Shown here piece by piece: positions 43,744 to 55,369 of a DNA stretch of 64,000 nucleotides. The translations under genes and the position numbers were made by a program. The DNA is from Heliocidaris tuberculata (taxonomy: Eukaryota > Echinodermata > Echinoidea > Camarodonta > Echinometridae): positions 30,690,180 to 30,754,179 of the forward strand of contig CM046833.1 of NCBI GenBank assembly GCA_025618425.1. Direction: 5' to 3'. The notes beneath the pieces are model-generated. The model saw only the letters and a program-made list of their open reading frames with translations. It was not told the origin of the DNA and ran no database searches. The stretch's first letter is position 1. Every line of letters begins with the position of its first letter.

Positions 43744-43932
43744 ACAATATGGCTTCCCGATACTTCCTCATCTTCATTGCCGTCATGGTGGTCGTTGAAA
43801 TGACCACGGCGTTCCCATACGAACTCGATGACGACGAGATCGCTGAAGACATGATGTTCATCAAGAGAGACCCGGTCATGCAGGACCTGCTTCTTGCAGA
43901 GAAGAGGGGAGCCAACATCAAGAAGTACAAAT
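43744..43932 (+). CDS. Cysteine-rich peptide exon 2 (start, signal peptide, propeptide)
   Basis: Acceptor CTTTCCCGGCAG, then ACAAT and the ATG at 43749. Donor AAAT/GTAAGT. It encodes residues 1-61, up to the basic KKYK just before the first cysteine, and ends in phase 1. GC content is well above the flanks. Confidence 0.88.
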
Positions 43933-46900
43933 GTAAGTAAGAAGGCTTTGGGGTTGCACCCCCCCCCCCTCCAGAATTTGAAAATCACTAATATTCGGGC
44001 AGTTGTCGCTTCTACGACTCATGACCCGCGATAATTTCCTAGAATAACCCAATTCTAAATATCAACCCTGGAGAAACGTTCAAATAACCCTAACCCTAAT
44101 CCTAATTCTAACCTTAAAGATAAAGTTGAGCTCTGGTCACGCGATTACATCGTGAAAGAAATTGTCTCAAAACTATTGGGAAATTAAGGTGTATCGGGTC
44201 TACATAGGAATCGGTATATACTATCATGTTTTGGAATCATTCAAAATGATAACAAATTGACCAAATCCCGCTGAAAAGCACATGCACTGGGCACAGAAAT
44301 GGATACATGGGACTGCACGAACATGAGTCATGAATGTTCACCCAACACTTCAGCTGTTTCCCGTCATATTCCGAATATAAGGGCATTTAAAGAGCAATCC
44401 TTTTTAAGGGGACATAACTACTATGATGTTCTTCCAAACTGACTTAAAGTAATGAGAAAACTCACAAATTATGTTTTCACCTTTTTCCGGAGCTCAACAT
44501 TCTCTTTAAATCTAAGCCTAACCCTAACCCTAAGCTTTATCCTAACCCTGACCGTAATCTAAAACCCCATTGAAACACTAACCCTAACCCTAAGCTTTAT
44601 CCTAACCCTGATCGTAATCTAAAACCCCAATGAAACACTAACCTAACCCTAAGCTTTATCCTAACCCTGACCGTAATCTAAAACCCCATTGAAACACTAA
44701 CCCTAACCCTAAGCTTTATCCTAACCCTGACCGTAATCTAAAACCCCATTGAAACACTAACCTAACCCTAAGCTTTATCCTAACCCTGACCGTAATCTAA
44801 AACCCCATTGAAACACTAATCCTAACCCTAAGCTTTATCCTAACCCTGACCGTAATCTAAAACCCCATTGAAACACTAACCTAACCCTAAGCTTTATCCT
44901 AACCCTGACCGTAATCTAAAACCCCATTGAAACACTAACCTAACCCTAAGCTTTATCCTAATCCTGACCGTAATCTAAAACCCCATTGAAACACTAACCT
45001 AACCCTAAGCTTTATCCTAACCCTGACCGTAATCTAAAACCCCATTGAAACACTAACCTAACCCTAAGCTTTATCCTAACCCTGACCGTAATCTAAAACC
45101 CCATTGAAACACTAACCTAAACCCTAAGCTTTATCCTAACCCTGACCGTAATCTAAAATCCCATTGAAACACTAACCCAAACCCTAAGCTTTATCCTAAC
45201 CCTGACCGTAATCTAAAACCCCATTGAAACAGTAACCCTAACCCTAAGCTTTATCCTAACCCTGACCGTAATCTAAAACCCCATTGAAACACTAATCCTA
45301 ACCCTAAGCTTTATCCTAACCCTGACCGTAATCTAAAACCCCATTGAAACACTAACCTAACCCTAAGCTTTATCCTAACCCTGATCGTAATCTAAAACCC
45401 CATTGAAACACTAACCCTAACCCTAAGCTTTATCCTAACCCTGACCGTAATCTAAAACCCCATTGAAACACTAACCTAACCCTAAGCTTTATCCTAACCC
45501 TGACCGTAATCTAAAACCCCATTGAAACACTAATCCTAACCCTAAGCTTTATCCTAACCCTGACCGTAATCTAAAACCCCATTGAAACACTAACCCTAAC
45601 CCTAAGCTTTATCCTAACCCTGACCGTAATCTAAAACCCCATTGAAACACTAACCCTAACCCTAAGCTTTATCCTAACCCTGACCGTAATCTAAAACCCC
45701 ATTGAAACACTAATCCTAACCCTATATCTTTGACGAAATAAAGCCCAGAACAACAATTGTCACCGTAGCATATGTTGGAGCCCCCACTCGTCACCTTGTA
45801 TACTCTCTGGCACTTTATTGATGGTGATCCCCCAAATGTAGATTTTGTTTCAAAAAATTAAATTGGCTCGATTTGATTTGATTAGATTTGATTAGGTTTG
45901 ATTTAATTCTGATTTATTTAAGCAGCCGTCGCCTCAGATCGCCGAAACCATATTGTCAAGCGGCAGCTTCAATTTTATCTGTGTTGAAAATTACATTTTC
46001 ACATAATAAAGTGGCAAGGTTTAAGGGTAATATTTAATATTCGCCCCTCCCCCCCCCCCCCCATCAAAATTGTGACCATTTACCAAAAGGGACGATATTA
46101 TCGCTTGTCCTTTAGACCAAAAAAAATGTATTTGAACAGAGTTATGTTGCATTATCTTTCATTTATAAAAAAAAAAAAAAAAAAAAAGAAAGTAAGATAG
46201 GGGGGGGGGGGGGGGGGGGGGGGGTGCTTCTTAATAGTTAGTCTCACCCGCGTGTATTAAGGTTTGAAGGGCACGTATGATGTACATTACAATAAAATGA
46301 ATTACAGAACCAGATATTTCAGGAATGTATCTTCTTCTTTTTTCAGCTTGTGAGACCGCTCCAAATTGCTGGTGTTATCGTCGCAACGGCAAGGTGGCTT
46401 ACTGCCAAGGTAAGACTTATTAATTAGTGGCGCATCCTTAATCCCCCCCCCCCCCAACGGCAACAAAAGAATCTTATGACCCCTTCTTTTTCTTCTTCTT
46501 TCTATTCTTCTTCTTCTTCTTCTTCTTCTTCTTTTTCTTCTTCTTCTTCTTTTTTTTCTTATTCCCCTTCTTCTTCTTCTTTTTCTTCTTCTTCTTCTTC
46601 TTCTTCTTCTTCTTCTTCTTCTTCTTCTTCTTCTTCTTCTTCTTCTTCTTCTTCTTCTTCTTCTTCTTCTTCTTTTCTTTTTCTTCTTCTACTTCTTCTT
46701 TTTCTTCTTCCCCTTCTTCTCCTTCTTCGTTAACAATGTTAAATTGATCATTTGAATAAGACATCCCCATATTTTAGGTTAATTTTATTCTTTTATAAAG
46801 AGGAGGCATACTTAGAAGTCATTAGATAACTATTACATGTTTATTTTAACAATACAAGAGAAATAATTGAACGTAATGTTTGCTCTTCCTCTTATTGAAT

Positions 46901-49810
46901 GTCTCCCTCTATCGTTTGATGTGTGATGATTTTTTTTTTTTTTTGACACCATCGTTGTGCCCATCATAGCTGGGTGGGTTAGGGTCAAAATTTTCGATTA
47001 TCGTGACACGGCGGACAAAAGCACCATTTTTGGAAGTATACAAAATGATTTTAGCAGAGGAGCCCTCGTGAAATATGTCCGTAATCATGGTAACAGGCAA
47101 ATATCTAAGATGACTGCTATTTATGCTGGTCTTCGGCCACTACAGATTATTACAGATTTACTTTTACCTTTTACTCAGAATCATGGATGTCCATGTTGTT
47201 TAGTATAAACCAAAGCACACCCTCCCCCCCCCCCCCCCCCCCCCATAATACAGAGCTGCCATGGCAATATCAAATTTTATTTTCCCTGTCTTGGAGATGG
47301 TTTTCGGCATAGCAGTGCTGGTCTCTGGCCACCAACTGAAAGTGAAAAAAAGGGTTGTTCACATATGTATCATTCGTTCTTGAAACATAAGATAAAGGAA
47401 TGTAAAAGTCTTACAAAGTGGAAACAGGAGTTTGACCTTGACAATATCATACATATATGGAGTTCTTATTACCGAATTCCCTATCATTAAACTGTTGCTG
47501 TAAACATGAGGTGGTTTCAAATCAAGATGCTGAATATAATTCTTTACATGAAAGATGCTTTGTTAAGATTTGAATTAGTAACAGATTAATTAACCTATGT
47601 ACATTTTGTAGTAATAGTGAAGAAACAGTTATGCATATTTTTTGTTCGTGTATTTATTCAAACGAAATATGGTTAAAACTTGAGCTTTGGCTGTCCCGTA
47701 ATACTGTACACATTAAGCTTACAAATCAAAATAAATTGTTTGGGTTTTTATGGACGTAATGATAGTGCCCTCAACTGTATCATGATTGTAGTAGGGAAAG
47801 AATTTTTTCACGGCAAAATGCAAAAGCTTTTTGCCAGTTTTTGAACACATCATGTCAGCGATAAAATGTTATGATGATATGGAAAAATATATAAGTAAAA
47901 CAAATCTGAAAGAAAAGAAATTTATGAAAAAATGGTTACAGTTTCCTAAAGTTTTGATTGTATTTTCTTATGAAACTATTTTTGCCAGGTAAATCTGTAA
48001 TACTTTGAACAGAATTTGCTATACATGTAATTGACTGTTTTGCAAATGTATGTTCGTGTTGTATTTAGAATGGCCAGGAATATCATTTTGAAATTTTGCG
48101 TGTATCATTGTACAGTTTTATTTATGATATTACTTAATAAAGGAACCCTATGGAAGGGCTAAAAAAATGTACAAACTCAGCGGTCCTATCCAGCGTCCCA
48201 CGCCAGAGCTCCTCACATGCAATCCGGTCGAAAACCAGTGAGCGATATCAAACACTGACATCGCAATATATACGGAGCTCTCACGTGTGTCTATACACTG
48301 ACTATGGGTAACTGCAACGTCCGAGCGGACACTTATAGGCTCTTACAACACACCAAAACAATCCATCAAGATTTAAAAAACTGAAAAATTCTTGAAATAC
48401 AGCTCAGCTTTTTGGAACCATGTCACCTTTAATACGGAAAATCTTATTCAACTTTTGAGTAATCATTGTAGCTTTAGGAGAAATGAAATGTATCAAAGTA
48501 TGATTTAGATAATAAAGGAATAATATTATAGGCCAAGCACAACCCTGAAATATAAATATTCAATAAAGAACCCAAAATATCCGACGTTTAAGCTGAGATT
48601 GTAAATTGTCATGGATTTTGATTATAAGTTGCACCAGTGTACGATTTTGCTACCCGAATATAATACTGATACAATTAAAAATATATATCTTAATGGTAAA
48701 ACAAAATCCAGCATGTGGACTGCGGGAAGGCGCAGGCTAGACAGGACACAATGCAGTCCTATCGGACTGAATTGACAAGGATTACAATTAGAAATATGAA
48801 TATACAAATGGACAAAAATACCCCCCCAAAAAAAAATTTTAAAAAAATAAATAAATAAATAAAATAAAATAAATAAAAAATAAAAAATAAAAAATAACAA
48901 TGACGGAAAATAAAAATCTGCATTATACTTAAAGTTCATCATGACTCCAAATGGAAGCTGCAATCGCCGACTCTTATTACTGGTGCCAGATGATGAGATG
49001 TTATGTTCATGCACAAACTAACATTTCTTTTTTTTTTTTAATTTATAATATTTGATAATTCATTACACAGGGAATGTATTTGAAATGGAAATATCCCTTA
49101 GAACAAAAAGTGGTTTACGTGAATTGTAATTAACTTAGACACGACATATATGTCTTGTTTAAGTTAATCACAATTCATATCAAAAACCAACTAATATTTA
49201 CAAGGAATAACCATATTTATCATGTATTTTCAATAATGGGTTAGGAGTGTTCATGCCAGATTTGATGTTTTTATCCGCTCTGTCATGAAAATTTCCCTAA
49301 CCCACCCCACTATTATTCTGGATGTTCATTTGTCTCTGTTTTCATTCATCGTATCATACTCCGTACCTCTTTTGATGTGTCTTCTATTCACCCCCCCCCC
49401 CCCCCCATCTATCTTCTGTTTCTCCTTTTTTTATTTAAATATCCCCCCCCCCAATCTCTCTCGGTCCCTATATTTCTTTCGATCTCTCTCTGAACAGATT
49501 GATACAAATTTGCATTTTGTAGAGTACATATTCTACGATTGATATTTATTTGAATTTCCTTCTAATGATACATTAGATTTGTCCTCCTTTTTAATCTCCA
49601 TCTCTTGGAAATTGCATCGCTCGGATTTATTTTTCTCTCTTTCTCTCCCTCTTTCTTTTCCCCATCCTAGTCTCTAACTCTCGCACTCTCCATCTCCTTA
49701 CTCCTTCCCCTTCTCTCTCTTTCTCTCTCCTTCCCTCACTTTATATTATGTATTTCAGTTTACATTTCATCTTTGTCTATCCATTTCTGCTGTTCCGCTC
49801 TTCGTACCTG

Positions 49811-49862
<52 letters not shown>

Positions 49863-49990
49863 CAGTGTGGTATTCCAAGCTGAATTTCATCTTTGCCCAT
49901 CCATTCCTCAATTTTACATAAATATTTGAATATTTATTTTTACATTTATCATTTTATATTACAGGAGCAGGAGGGGGTAATGGAATCTAA
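43749..49990 (+). CDS. Secreted cysteine-rich antimicrobial-like peptide precursor (3 coding exons)
   Basis: Coding exons are 43749-43932, 46347-46409 and 49965-49990, joined in phase 1 both times to give 90 residues. Residues 1 to about 21 are a signal peptide (hydrophobic FLIFIAVMVVV). An acidic propeptide (PYELDDDEIAED) follows, with Lys-Arg at 39-40 and 52-53. Cleavage after 53 would release a 37-residue basic peptide with four cysteines spaced C-x5-C-x-C-x9-C and a Gly-rich end. The layout of signal, acidic pro-region, dibasic site and cationic two-disulfide peptide is that of echinoderm coelomocyte antimicrobial precursors. No family is certain; strongylocins have six cysteines, so this is not one. 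A secreted peptide hormone is the alternative. ATTAAA at 50066 may be the poly(A) signal. Confidence 0.82.
44115..44515. repeat. Dispersed repeat shared with 34950-35370
   Basis: GATAAAGTTGAGCTCTGGTC, CACGCGATTACATCG, GGCACAGAAATGGATACATG and CTCAACATTCTCTTTAAA occur in the same order as at 34950-35370. Confidence 0.7.
44516..45730. repeat. 20-copy satellite of a 59-61-bp unit with telomere-like motifs
   Basis: Each unit reads CTAACCCTAAGCTTTATCCT, AACCCTGACCGTAATCTAAA and ACCCCATTGAAACA. The AAGCTTTATC landmark can be counted 20 times between 44531 and 45675. Units vary by one or two bases at the CTAACC(C)TAACCC junction, and copies are otherwise nearly identical. CCCTAA is the complement of the deuterostome telomere repeat TTAGGG. 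The array is in intron 2 of the cysteine-rich peptide gene. Confidence 0.97.
46347..46409 (+). CDS. Cysteine-rich peptide exon 3 (all four cysteines)
   Basis: Acceptor TTCTTTTTTCAG, donor CAAG/GTAAGA. It encodes Ser62 (split codon), then CETAPNCWCYRRNGKVAYCQ. The 63-nt exon sits alone between two introns that each exceed 2 kb. Confidence 0.88.
46465..46730. repeat. CTT microsatellite
   Basis: Over 200 bp of CTT with occasional TTT, 60 bp after the third exon of the peptide gene. The Lys-rich and Ser-rich frames are artefacts. Confidence 0.97.
47250..48150 (+). pseudogene. L1/Tx1-like LINE 3' end remnant
   Basis: The plus strand encodes, in broken frames, RWFQIKMLNIILYMKDALLR and then CTFCSNSEETVMHIFCSC with a following NEIWLKL. 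This is the zf-RVT-type Cys/His region found after the RT of L1-like elements. The 3' end is near an AATAAA at about 48137. The RT core is absent. Confidence 0.72.
48151..49804. other. Intron 3 of the peptide gene; no gene recognised
   Basis: Holds an AAAT-rich tract (48830-48900), C-runs (49390-49406, 49443-49452) and pyrimidine-rich DNA. An inverted pair around TTAACTTAGACACGACATAT and GTCTTGTTTAAGTTAATCAC lies at 49130-49170. Confidence 0.45.
49805..49860. repeat. CT microsatellite
   Basis: Pure CT, about 100 bp upstream of the last peptide-gene exon. Confidence 0.95.
49965..49990 (+). CDS. Cysteine-rich peptide exon 4 (Gly-rich end and stop)
   Basis: Acceptor TTATATTACAG. It encodes GAGGGNGI followed by TAA at 49988-49990. 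The exon continues as 3' UTR. The phase match and good acceptor support it, but the coding part is only 26 nt. Confidence 0.72.
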
Positions 49991-50276
49991 AAACCACCAG
50001 GACTAGACATCGTTCTACAACCGGTTACAATGAGAACTTCTTATACAAGAATAATTTCCATTTATATTAAAGTAAGCTGCCGGACTCTGAACAAAATTTA
50101 GCTAGAAATGCAAATATGCGTTATGCGTCTTGTTTATTTGCTATGATACAGGGGATTCGCGTTGTTCAAGAGATCACTGGAAAATTATGTTTTCTAGTTA
50201 TGATATGAATTCTGATAGGGATAGGTATAGAGACGGAGGGATAAAAAGCGTGTGAGGACGAAAGGGATAAGTATTG

Positions 50277-50279
<3 letters not shown>

Positions 50280-50321
<42 letters not shown>

Positions 50322-50384
50322 AAAAACAAAATGGACGGAGAGAGAGGAAGGGAAAGATGAGGAAAGAGAGAGAGAGAGAGTGTG

Positions 50385-50426
<42 letters not shown>

Positions 50427-50441
50427 CAATAGAGAGAGAGG

Positions 50442-50474
<33 letters not shown>

Positions 50475-50560
50475 GAGGGGAGAGCGACAGAAAGGGAATT
50501 AGGAAGATAAAGGGAGAGCAAGAGAGAGGTAGAGGGGGAGAGTTGGGAGGTTAAGGGAGA
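50280..50560. repeat. GA / GT microsatellite cluster
   Basis: GA blocks flank a GT block (50380-50416), followed by degenerate GAGAGG. Overlapping frames on both strands are low complexity. Confidence 0.95.
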
Positions 50561-50830
50561 AAAGAGAGTGGAGGTGAAGCTAGAGAGGGAGAGTTAAGGG
50601 AGATAGAATTCGAGAGGCAAGCTAATGATTGCGCGCCTCAGGTTTCTGTATCTTATAAAACCCATATAAATGAATACATCTAGTGGTGTTAATCTATTGT
50701 CACGCCAAAATGAATTATTTTTCTCCCCGGTCTTACTTACTATACATTAATACGTAAAATAGTTTTTTAGTTTGCCGCTTCCAGTGTGTACGAGCCTTAA
50801 CTGGATAATATCCTTCTCTTCCATTATTTC

Positions 50831-50835
<5 letters not shown>

Positions 50836-50891
<56 letters not shown>

Positions 50892-51000
50892 CCTTTTTAT
50901 ATTTCTCTCTCGCTCTCTCTCTCGCTCTCTCTCTCCCCTCTCTATCTCTCTCAATCTCTCTTCTTTCTTTCTTTTTTCTCTCTCTCTCTCCCCCGAGCTC
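50836..51000. repeat. CT microsatellite
   Basis: CT repeats with CG and CCC interruptions. Confidence 0.95.
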
Positions 51001-51447
51001 TCTCACACACTTCACCCCGCTGTTTTCGGTGTTGTATTCATTGATGTAGAAATAAGCTATAGTAAACCTCTCAAAGTTCTAAATTGTTTATTTTCAAATA
51101 ACAGTGATTTCTTTGAAATAGAATGAAACAGAAAGCGATCATCTTTATATAAACGAATAAAAGAACACTATTGTCACAACCATGTTACAACCTACGATAC
51201 ACAATTATGATACACATTGATACACACAGAATTCAAATGCCTTTATTTTTCAACTATTGTAGTATCTGAAGCAGCTTTTGGGTAGAAGCTCGTTGGAGTA
51301 GGGCATTGATCTCTTTAAGTCATTTCCAGGAAGGTTAAGTCAATCATATATTGATCCTTGATGTTGAGTAAAAGATCGAAACGTTTTTTCAAATAATGCA
51401 AAAAACTAACAACCTTCATTTTTGTATTCCGATGAATGTGTGTCTGG

Positions 51448-51528
51448 TTAAGCCGTTGACTAATGAATTCTCTGATTCCGATAAGTTTAATACAGGAACT
51501 TACCCGGGTTCCATTGGCAAGGGGTTAA
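51448..51528. mobile_element. Hairpin element, copy 3 (81 bp)
   Basis: Starts TTAAGCCGTTGACTAATGAA and ends GGCAAGGGGTTAA, with the core TTTAATACAGGAACTTACCC. Matches 31154-31233 and 35435-35514. Confidence 0.75.
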
Positions 51529-52115
51529 GAAAAATTAGCAAATTTGCAGTTAATGTAATCAGAGTGGCTAATCAATACGATATAATAATAATGTGGATTT
51601 CTATTCCCTTTGATACAGTTGTGTCAAAGCGCTACACAGATAGTATTACATCCGTCTTATATGCACCAACCGTACTCAAGTAAAGTGATTAAAACCACTT
51701 GACTTCAGCAGGGCTACTATCAGTCAGTTTATTTGGGGTATTTTTCCACTTTGTTTACATATGATTCACAAGCCCACTTCGACACAATATTCGACATCAA
51801 TAAACCATTTCTGGTAGTAGAAGCATTAGTCTGTTTTGTGTGATCCTGCGTATGTTTGAATAACTTAAAAGCTGGGCATAATATAACAAATAAATCGCCA
51901 ATTCACGATTACTTCATTCTCATTAAGTACACATAATTACTGATTGTGAAACTTAGCATATTCATTAATCATAACATTAAGCTTAGTTATGAGCCTACAT
52001 CACCACTAACAAGTATTAACACAGGTGTATGCGTGAATATTTTACTCGTCTTGAAGTGTCACTTGATGCAAATATCGAAAAACAAAAATTGACTCCGGTC
52101 TCCAAAACTAAATGT
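51529..52115. other. No gene recognised
   Basis: AT-rich, no supported exon or repeat. Confidence 0.4.
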
Positions 52116-52385
52116 AGAGGTGTTGTGGTCTAGTGGATAAGTTACCGGACTGCAGATCATAAGGTACAGGGTTCGAATCCCACCACGGCACTAACGTCCT
52201 TTGGCAAGACTCTAATCTACATTTGCCACTCTCCACCCAGGTGTAAATGGGTACCTGATATGCTTGAGCGCTAGTTATTTTGGCGGCTCGGCTATAACCA
52301 GGGTAATAATGTCTAAGCGCCATGAGCGTCACTACGTGACGGATATGAGCGCTATATAAGTAGCCATTATTATTATTATATTATT
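52116..52385 (+). mobile_element. tRNA-derived SINE, nearly complete
   Basis: A-box-like TGGTCTAGTGG at 52127, B box GGTTCGAATCC at about 52171, then a conserved body (GGTAATAATGTCTAAGCGCC, GAGCGCTATATAAGTAG) and an ATTATTATT tail. The first 75 or so bases are tRNA-like and end CCACGGCACT. The same family as 1711-1925 and the 3' piece at 11585. Confidence 0.88.
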
Positions 52386-52499
52386 AAATTTCAAAACATC
52401 AGTAATAATTAAGCCACTCACTGTTTTGAAAAGCCACTCTCTATTTTGTTTTTAAGAATATCAATAGTTTCCAAAGGTATTTTTCAAGCACGTGCAATA

Positions 52500-52625
52500 T
52501 AATTTCATTGAATTATAATAATGTTACTACTACTACTAATGATAATAATAATAATAGTAATAATAATACTAATACTAATAATACTACTACTAATAATAAT
52601 AATGATGATAATAATAATGAAAATT
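52500..52625. repeat. TAA/TAC trinucleotide microsatellite
   Basis: ACTACTACTAATGATAATAA-type repeats. Confidence 0.9.
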
Positions 52626-53084
52626 GTTTGTTAATAAGTGCTTTTACAGAAAATGATCAGAACGCTATTACAGCAGAAAAGTAACATACCAAATGATTAC
52701 ATAGCAAATAGTAATAAAAATAATATTTGTTGAAATATAAAGAATCGAGAGAACGTGAATGGAAATAAGTAATGTGTTTTGTTCAAATTGTGTATTTTGT
52801 CTGGCTTTTAGCATTGTCTTGTTTTAGCGCTTGTTTGAGCGTGCATCATGTTTAGTTTAGAATTAAATATTGCGTATAATGGGTAAGTCAATTTGCTTAC
52901 AACAGATATGCTAAAACCGTCAAAACATAACAAACAAAGCATTCGCCTTCGATTAAATGAATATGCCAGTTCGTAATTACAATGTGCGCATGTGCAGATA
53001 AAGGTCATTTGTACCGAGTACAATTGACCTTTATACCGGGTAATAATTTGCTCACCGCGCGCGATGCGCACCCAAGTATGATCT

Positions 53085-53195
53085 AGTTGCTAAACAAGTA
53101 GAGCATCCACCAAAAAAAGATTCGCGTGCGCGTACAACTTGGGATCATTTTAGGGTCATTTGTACCACGTAGTAATTACGAATTGGCTTTAATAT
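53085..53195. repeat. Dispersed repeat shared with 34828-34920
   Basis: GAGCATCCACCAAAA, GCGTGCGCGTACAACTTGGG and GGGTCATTTGTACCACG, then TAATTACGAATTGGCTT, match the earlier copy closely. Confidence 0.75.
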
Positions 53196-54849
53196 TCAAA
53201 CAAACTAAGAAGCGTTATAGATAACAAAACAAATCCAACATGTTAATATTTATATTCAGTTATGTAATTTCTCGTCTAGTAAACAATAAATATTCTGTTT
53301 ACTTTTAAAATGCCTTTATAGTACTGAAGAACAAATATATTTTAAGTAAGTTACATTAGTGCACTGGCTAACCTACTTTCCTAGATAAGATTTTGATTAA
53401 AAGCTCTGATTACTTGCCTGACACAACAAAAAATATCATAATTATGTACAAATTTGCAATAACTGGCAAAGTGCCCTGAAACATCATGGAATACATGTAT
53501 ATACAAGGAACACATATATTGAAAAATGAATGGGGTTTCTTGGAATTAATTCTTTATTTATAAACAGTTTAAGGATTTTTTTTAAATCACAAAGACCCCC
53601 AAATCTAAATATGTTAGATCAAGTGGTTTATAGAATGGCTTCCCCCTCCCAAAAAAAGAGGACAACAAGAACAACAACAAAAACAACAAATATTAAACAG
53701 ACCCTATCCAGTGATAAAGGAGTAAGTACAGAGTAAAAGGGTTAACCATGTTAAAGACGTTATTTTGAAAGTGACATCAGTTTACTTTTAGCCTATGAAC
53801 AACGACAATAACCGAACAAACCATATTAAGTATAAAGGCGTAATTCTTATGAACATACCAGATACAAAGGTCAATAGGCGAAAATATAATGACTGGAATA
53901 ATAATAAATATTATGAAGAATAGATGGCTTCATGGATCTAGCGAATGTTGAAAGTACGGTTACCCGTCATCTTAGATAGGTGGGTTCAAGCAATCCGGTT
54001 CATAACCGAATCGTAATCGCTGTAAAATGAAAAATAGGGGGGATATGTTAAATTAATGACAAAAAAATTACTCATTAAAAATCTGCTGAATTTTACATTT
54101 GAACATTTGATGCAATTATTTGTTAGATTTATCTAGATAATTTTGAAAACACTTCTTGAATTCTGAAATGTATATTAAAACATTTTGAAGTGAGTTTATC
54201 CAAATCTAACCTAATCTTTATAAATTTCAAAAAGTAAAATGCCTCCTTTTAAACAAGCATGGCGTTTTGGAATTTATATTGCAAATATATTGATTTTATG
54301 TTCTATATTTCAAATGTCAATTTCAAATGTCAAAGGGATATTCTCCCCATGACTTCTTCCTTTTTCAATTAAGTAAAGTTTTGACATTTTGATTGAACAT
54401 GTAAAGAAAGCTGAATGTATTTGATTGTTTATGATAGTATTGATGCAATTTTTCAAACTTTTCAAACAGAATATTAAGCTGGTACATGATTTTCAAGCAA
54501 TTTTTTCACATGAGTATTACACCTGATTTTTTTCAATAATTTTGTAAAAGCGGATTCTTTTTTGTGTAGCAGATTGTACCCTAAATGTGGAATTCCTTGA
54601 TATCATATTTTACGATTACCAATTTTCTTTTGTTGAAACATTTTAAGGTGGGTTTGATATTTTGAAGTTCTTGAATTTTTTTTTAAATTTAAGTTTCACA
54701 TATGAATAACGGTTTAAGTGTTTTTGAACAACTTTGACCCTCAGTGTTTGAACATTTCCTAATCTTAAGTGTTTAAAAAAAAATTCAAAACATTTTATTT
54801 TCAACCAATATCTAAACAAAATTTTGATTTCAGTAAAATTTGTTAAAGT
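53196..54849. other. No gene recognised
   Basis: Very AT-rich. From about 54150 onward, loosely repeated phrases such as AACATTTTGAAGTG and CTTTTCAAAC suggest a strongly decayed tandem repeat leading into 54850-55420. Confidence 0.4.
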
Positions 54850-55369
54850 ATGTATCCCTTTTTAAAGTAGGTCATAACCTTATTACAGAACCGTTCGAGA
54901 CTATGACAATTTCATCATAACCTCTAAAATGAGTATTTGAACTTTTCGAAGAGGGTTTCTCTTTTTCTTTTTCTTTTTTAACGTGTGAGTAACTTTTTTT
55001 ATAATTTAAGTCTTTTAAACTTCTAAAGATTTTGAATGTTTTAAAAGTAGGTTAAGACCTTTTAGGTGTCTGAATAACTTAACTAAGTGTTTGACCTATC
55101 TTTTGAAATGTATGGATAACTTTTGAAGTTAAGTGCTTGAACTAGAACTTTTTAAAAGTGGGTTTCCCTTTATGTTTTATAGGAACTTCTCTAGTCCATA
55201 CGATGGGTCTCGTGTAACTTTAACTTGTTAGAGAATATTTAAGTATTACATCACCCTTTCAAATGAATGTTTGAATGTTTAAGTGACCTTTAAAGAATCA
55301 GTTCTATTTAAAAGTGGAATTTTGAAACTTAAAAATGGGTTTCCCTTTTTGTAACAGGTCGTACCCTCA
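54850..55369. repeat. Degenerate tandem repeat next to the CART exon
   Basis: The block GTGGGTTTCCCTTTATG with GGAACTTCTCTAGTCCATAC and GATGGGTCTCGTGTA (55160-55217) recurs at 55336-55407 overlapping the CART exon end (GAACTCCTCGAGACCATATG, ATGCGTCTTGTGTA), and more weakly at 54865-54905 (CAGAACCGTTCGAGACTATG). Spacing is about 190-300 bp. Confidence 0.7.

Noticed and set aside
44516..45730. Chromosome end or CRISPR-like array
   Set aside because: The array is flanked on both sides by unique DNA and exons of one gene, has no variable spacers, and the host is a eukaryote.
46474..46770. Poly-Lys and poly-Ser frames
   Set aside because: Translation of the CTT microsatellite.
46957..47208. 83-codon plus-strand frame in the peptide-gene intron
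   Set aside because: No domain recognised; it overlaps the start of a LINE-like repeat region and lacks splice support.
52116..52200. Possible tRNA gene
   Set aside because: tRNA-like head followed by a SINE body and trinucleotide tail; acceptor ends do not pair fully.
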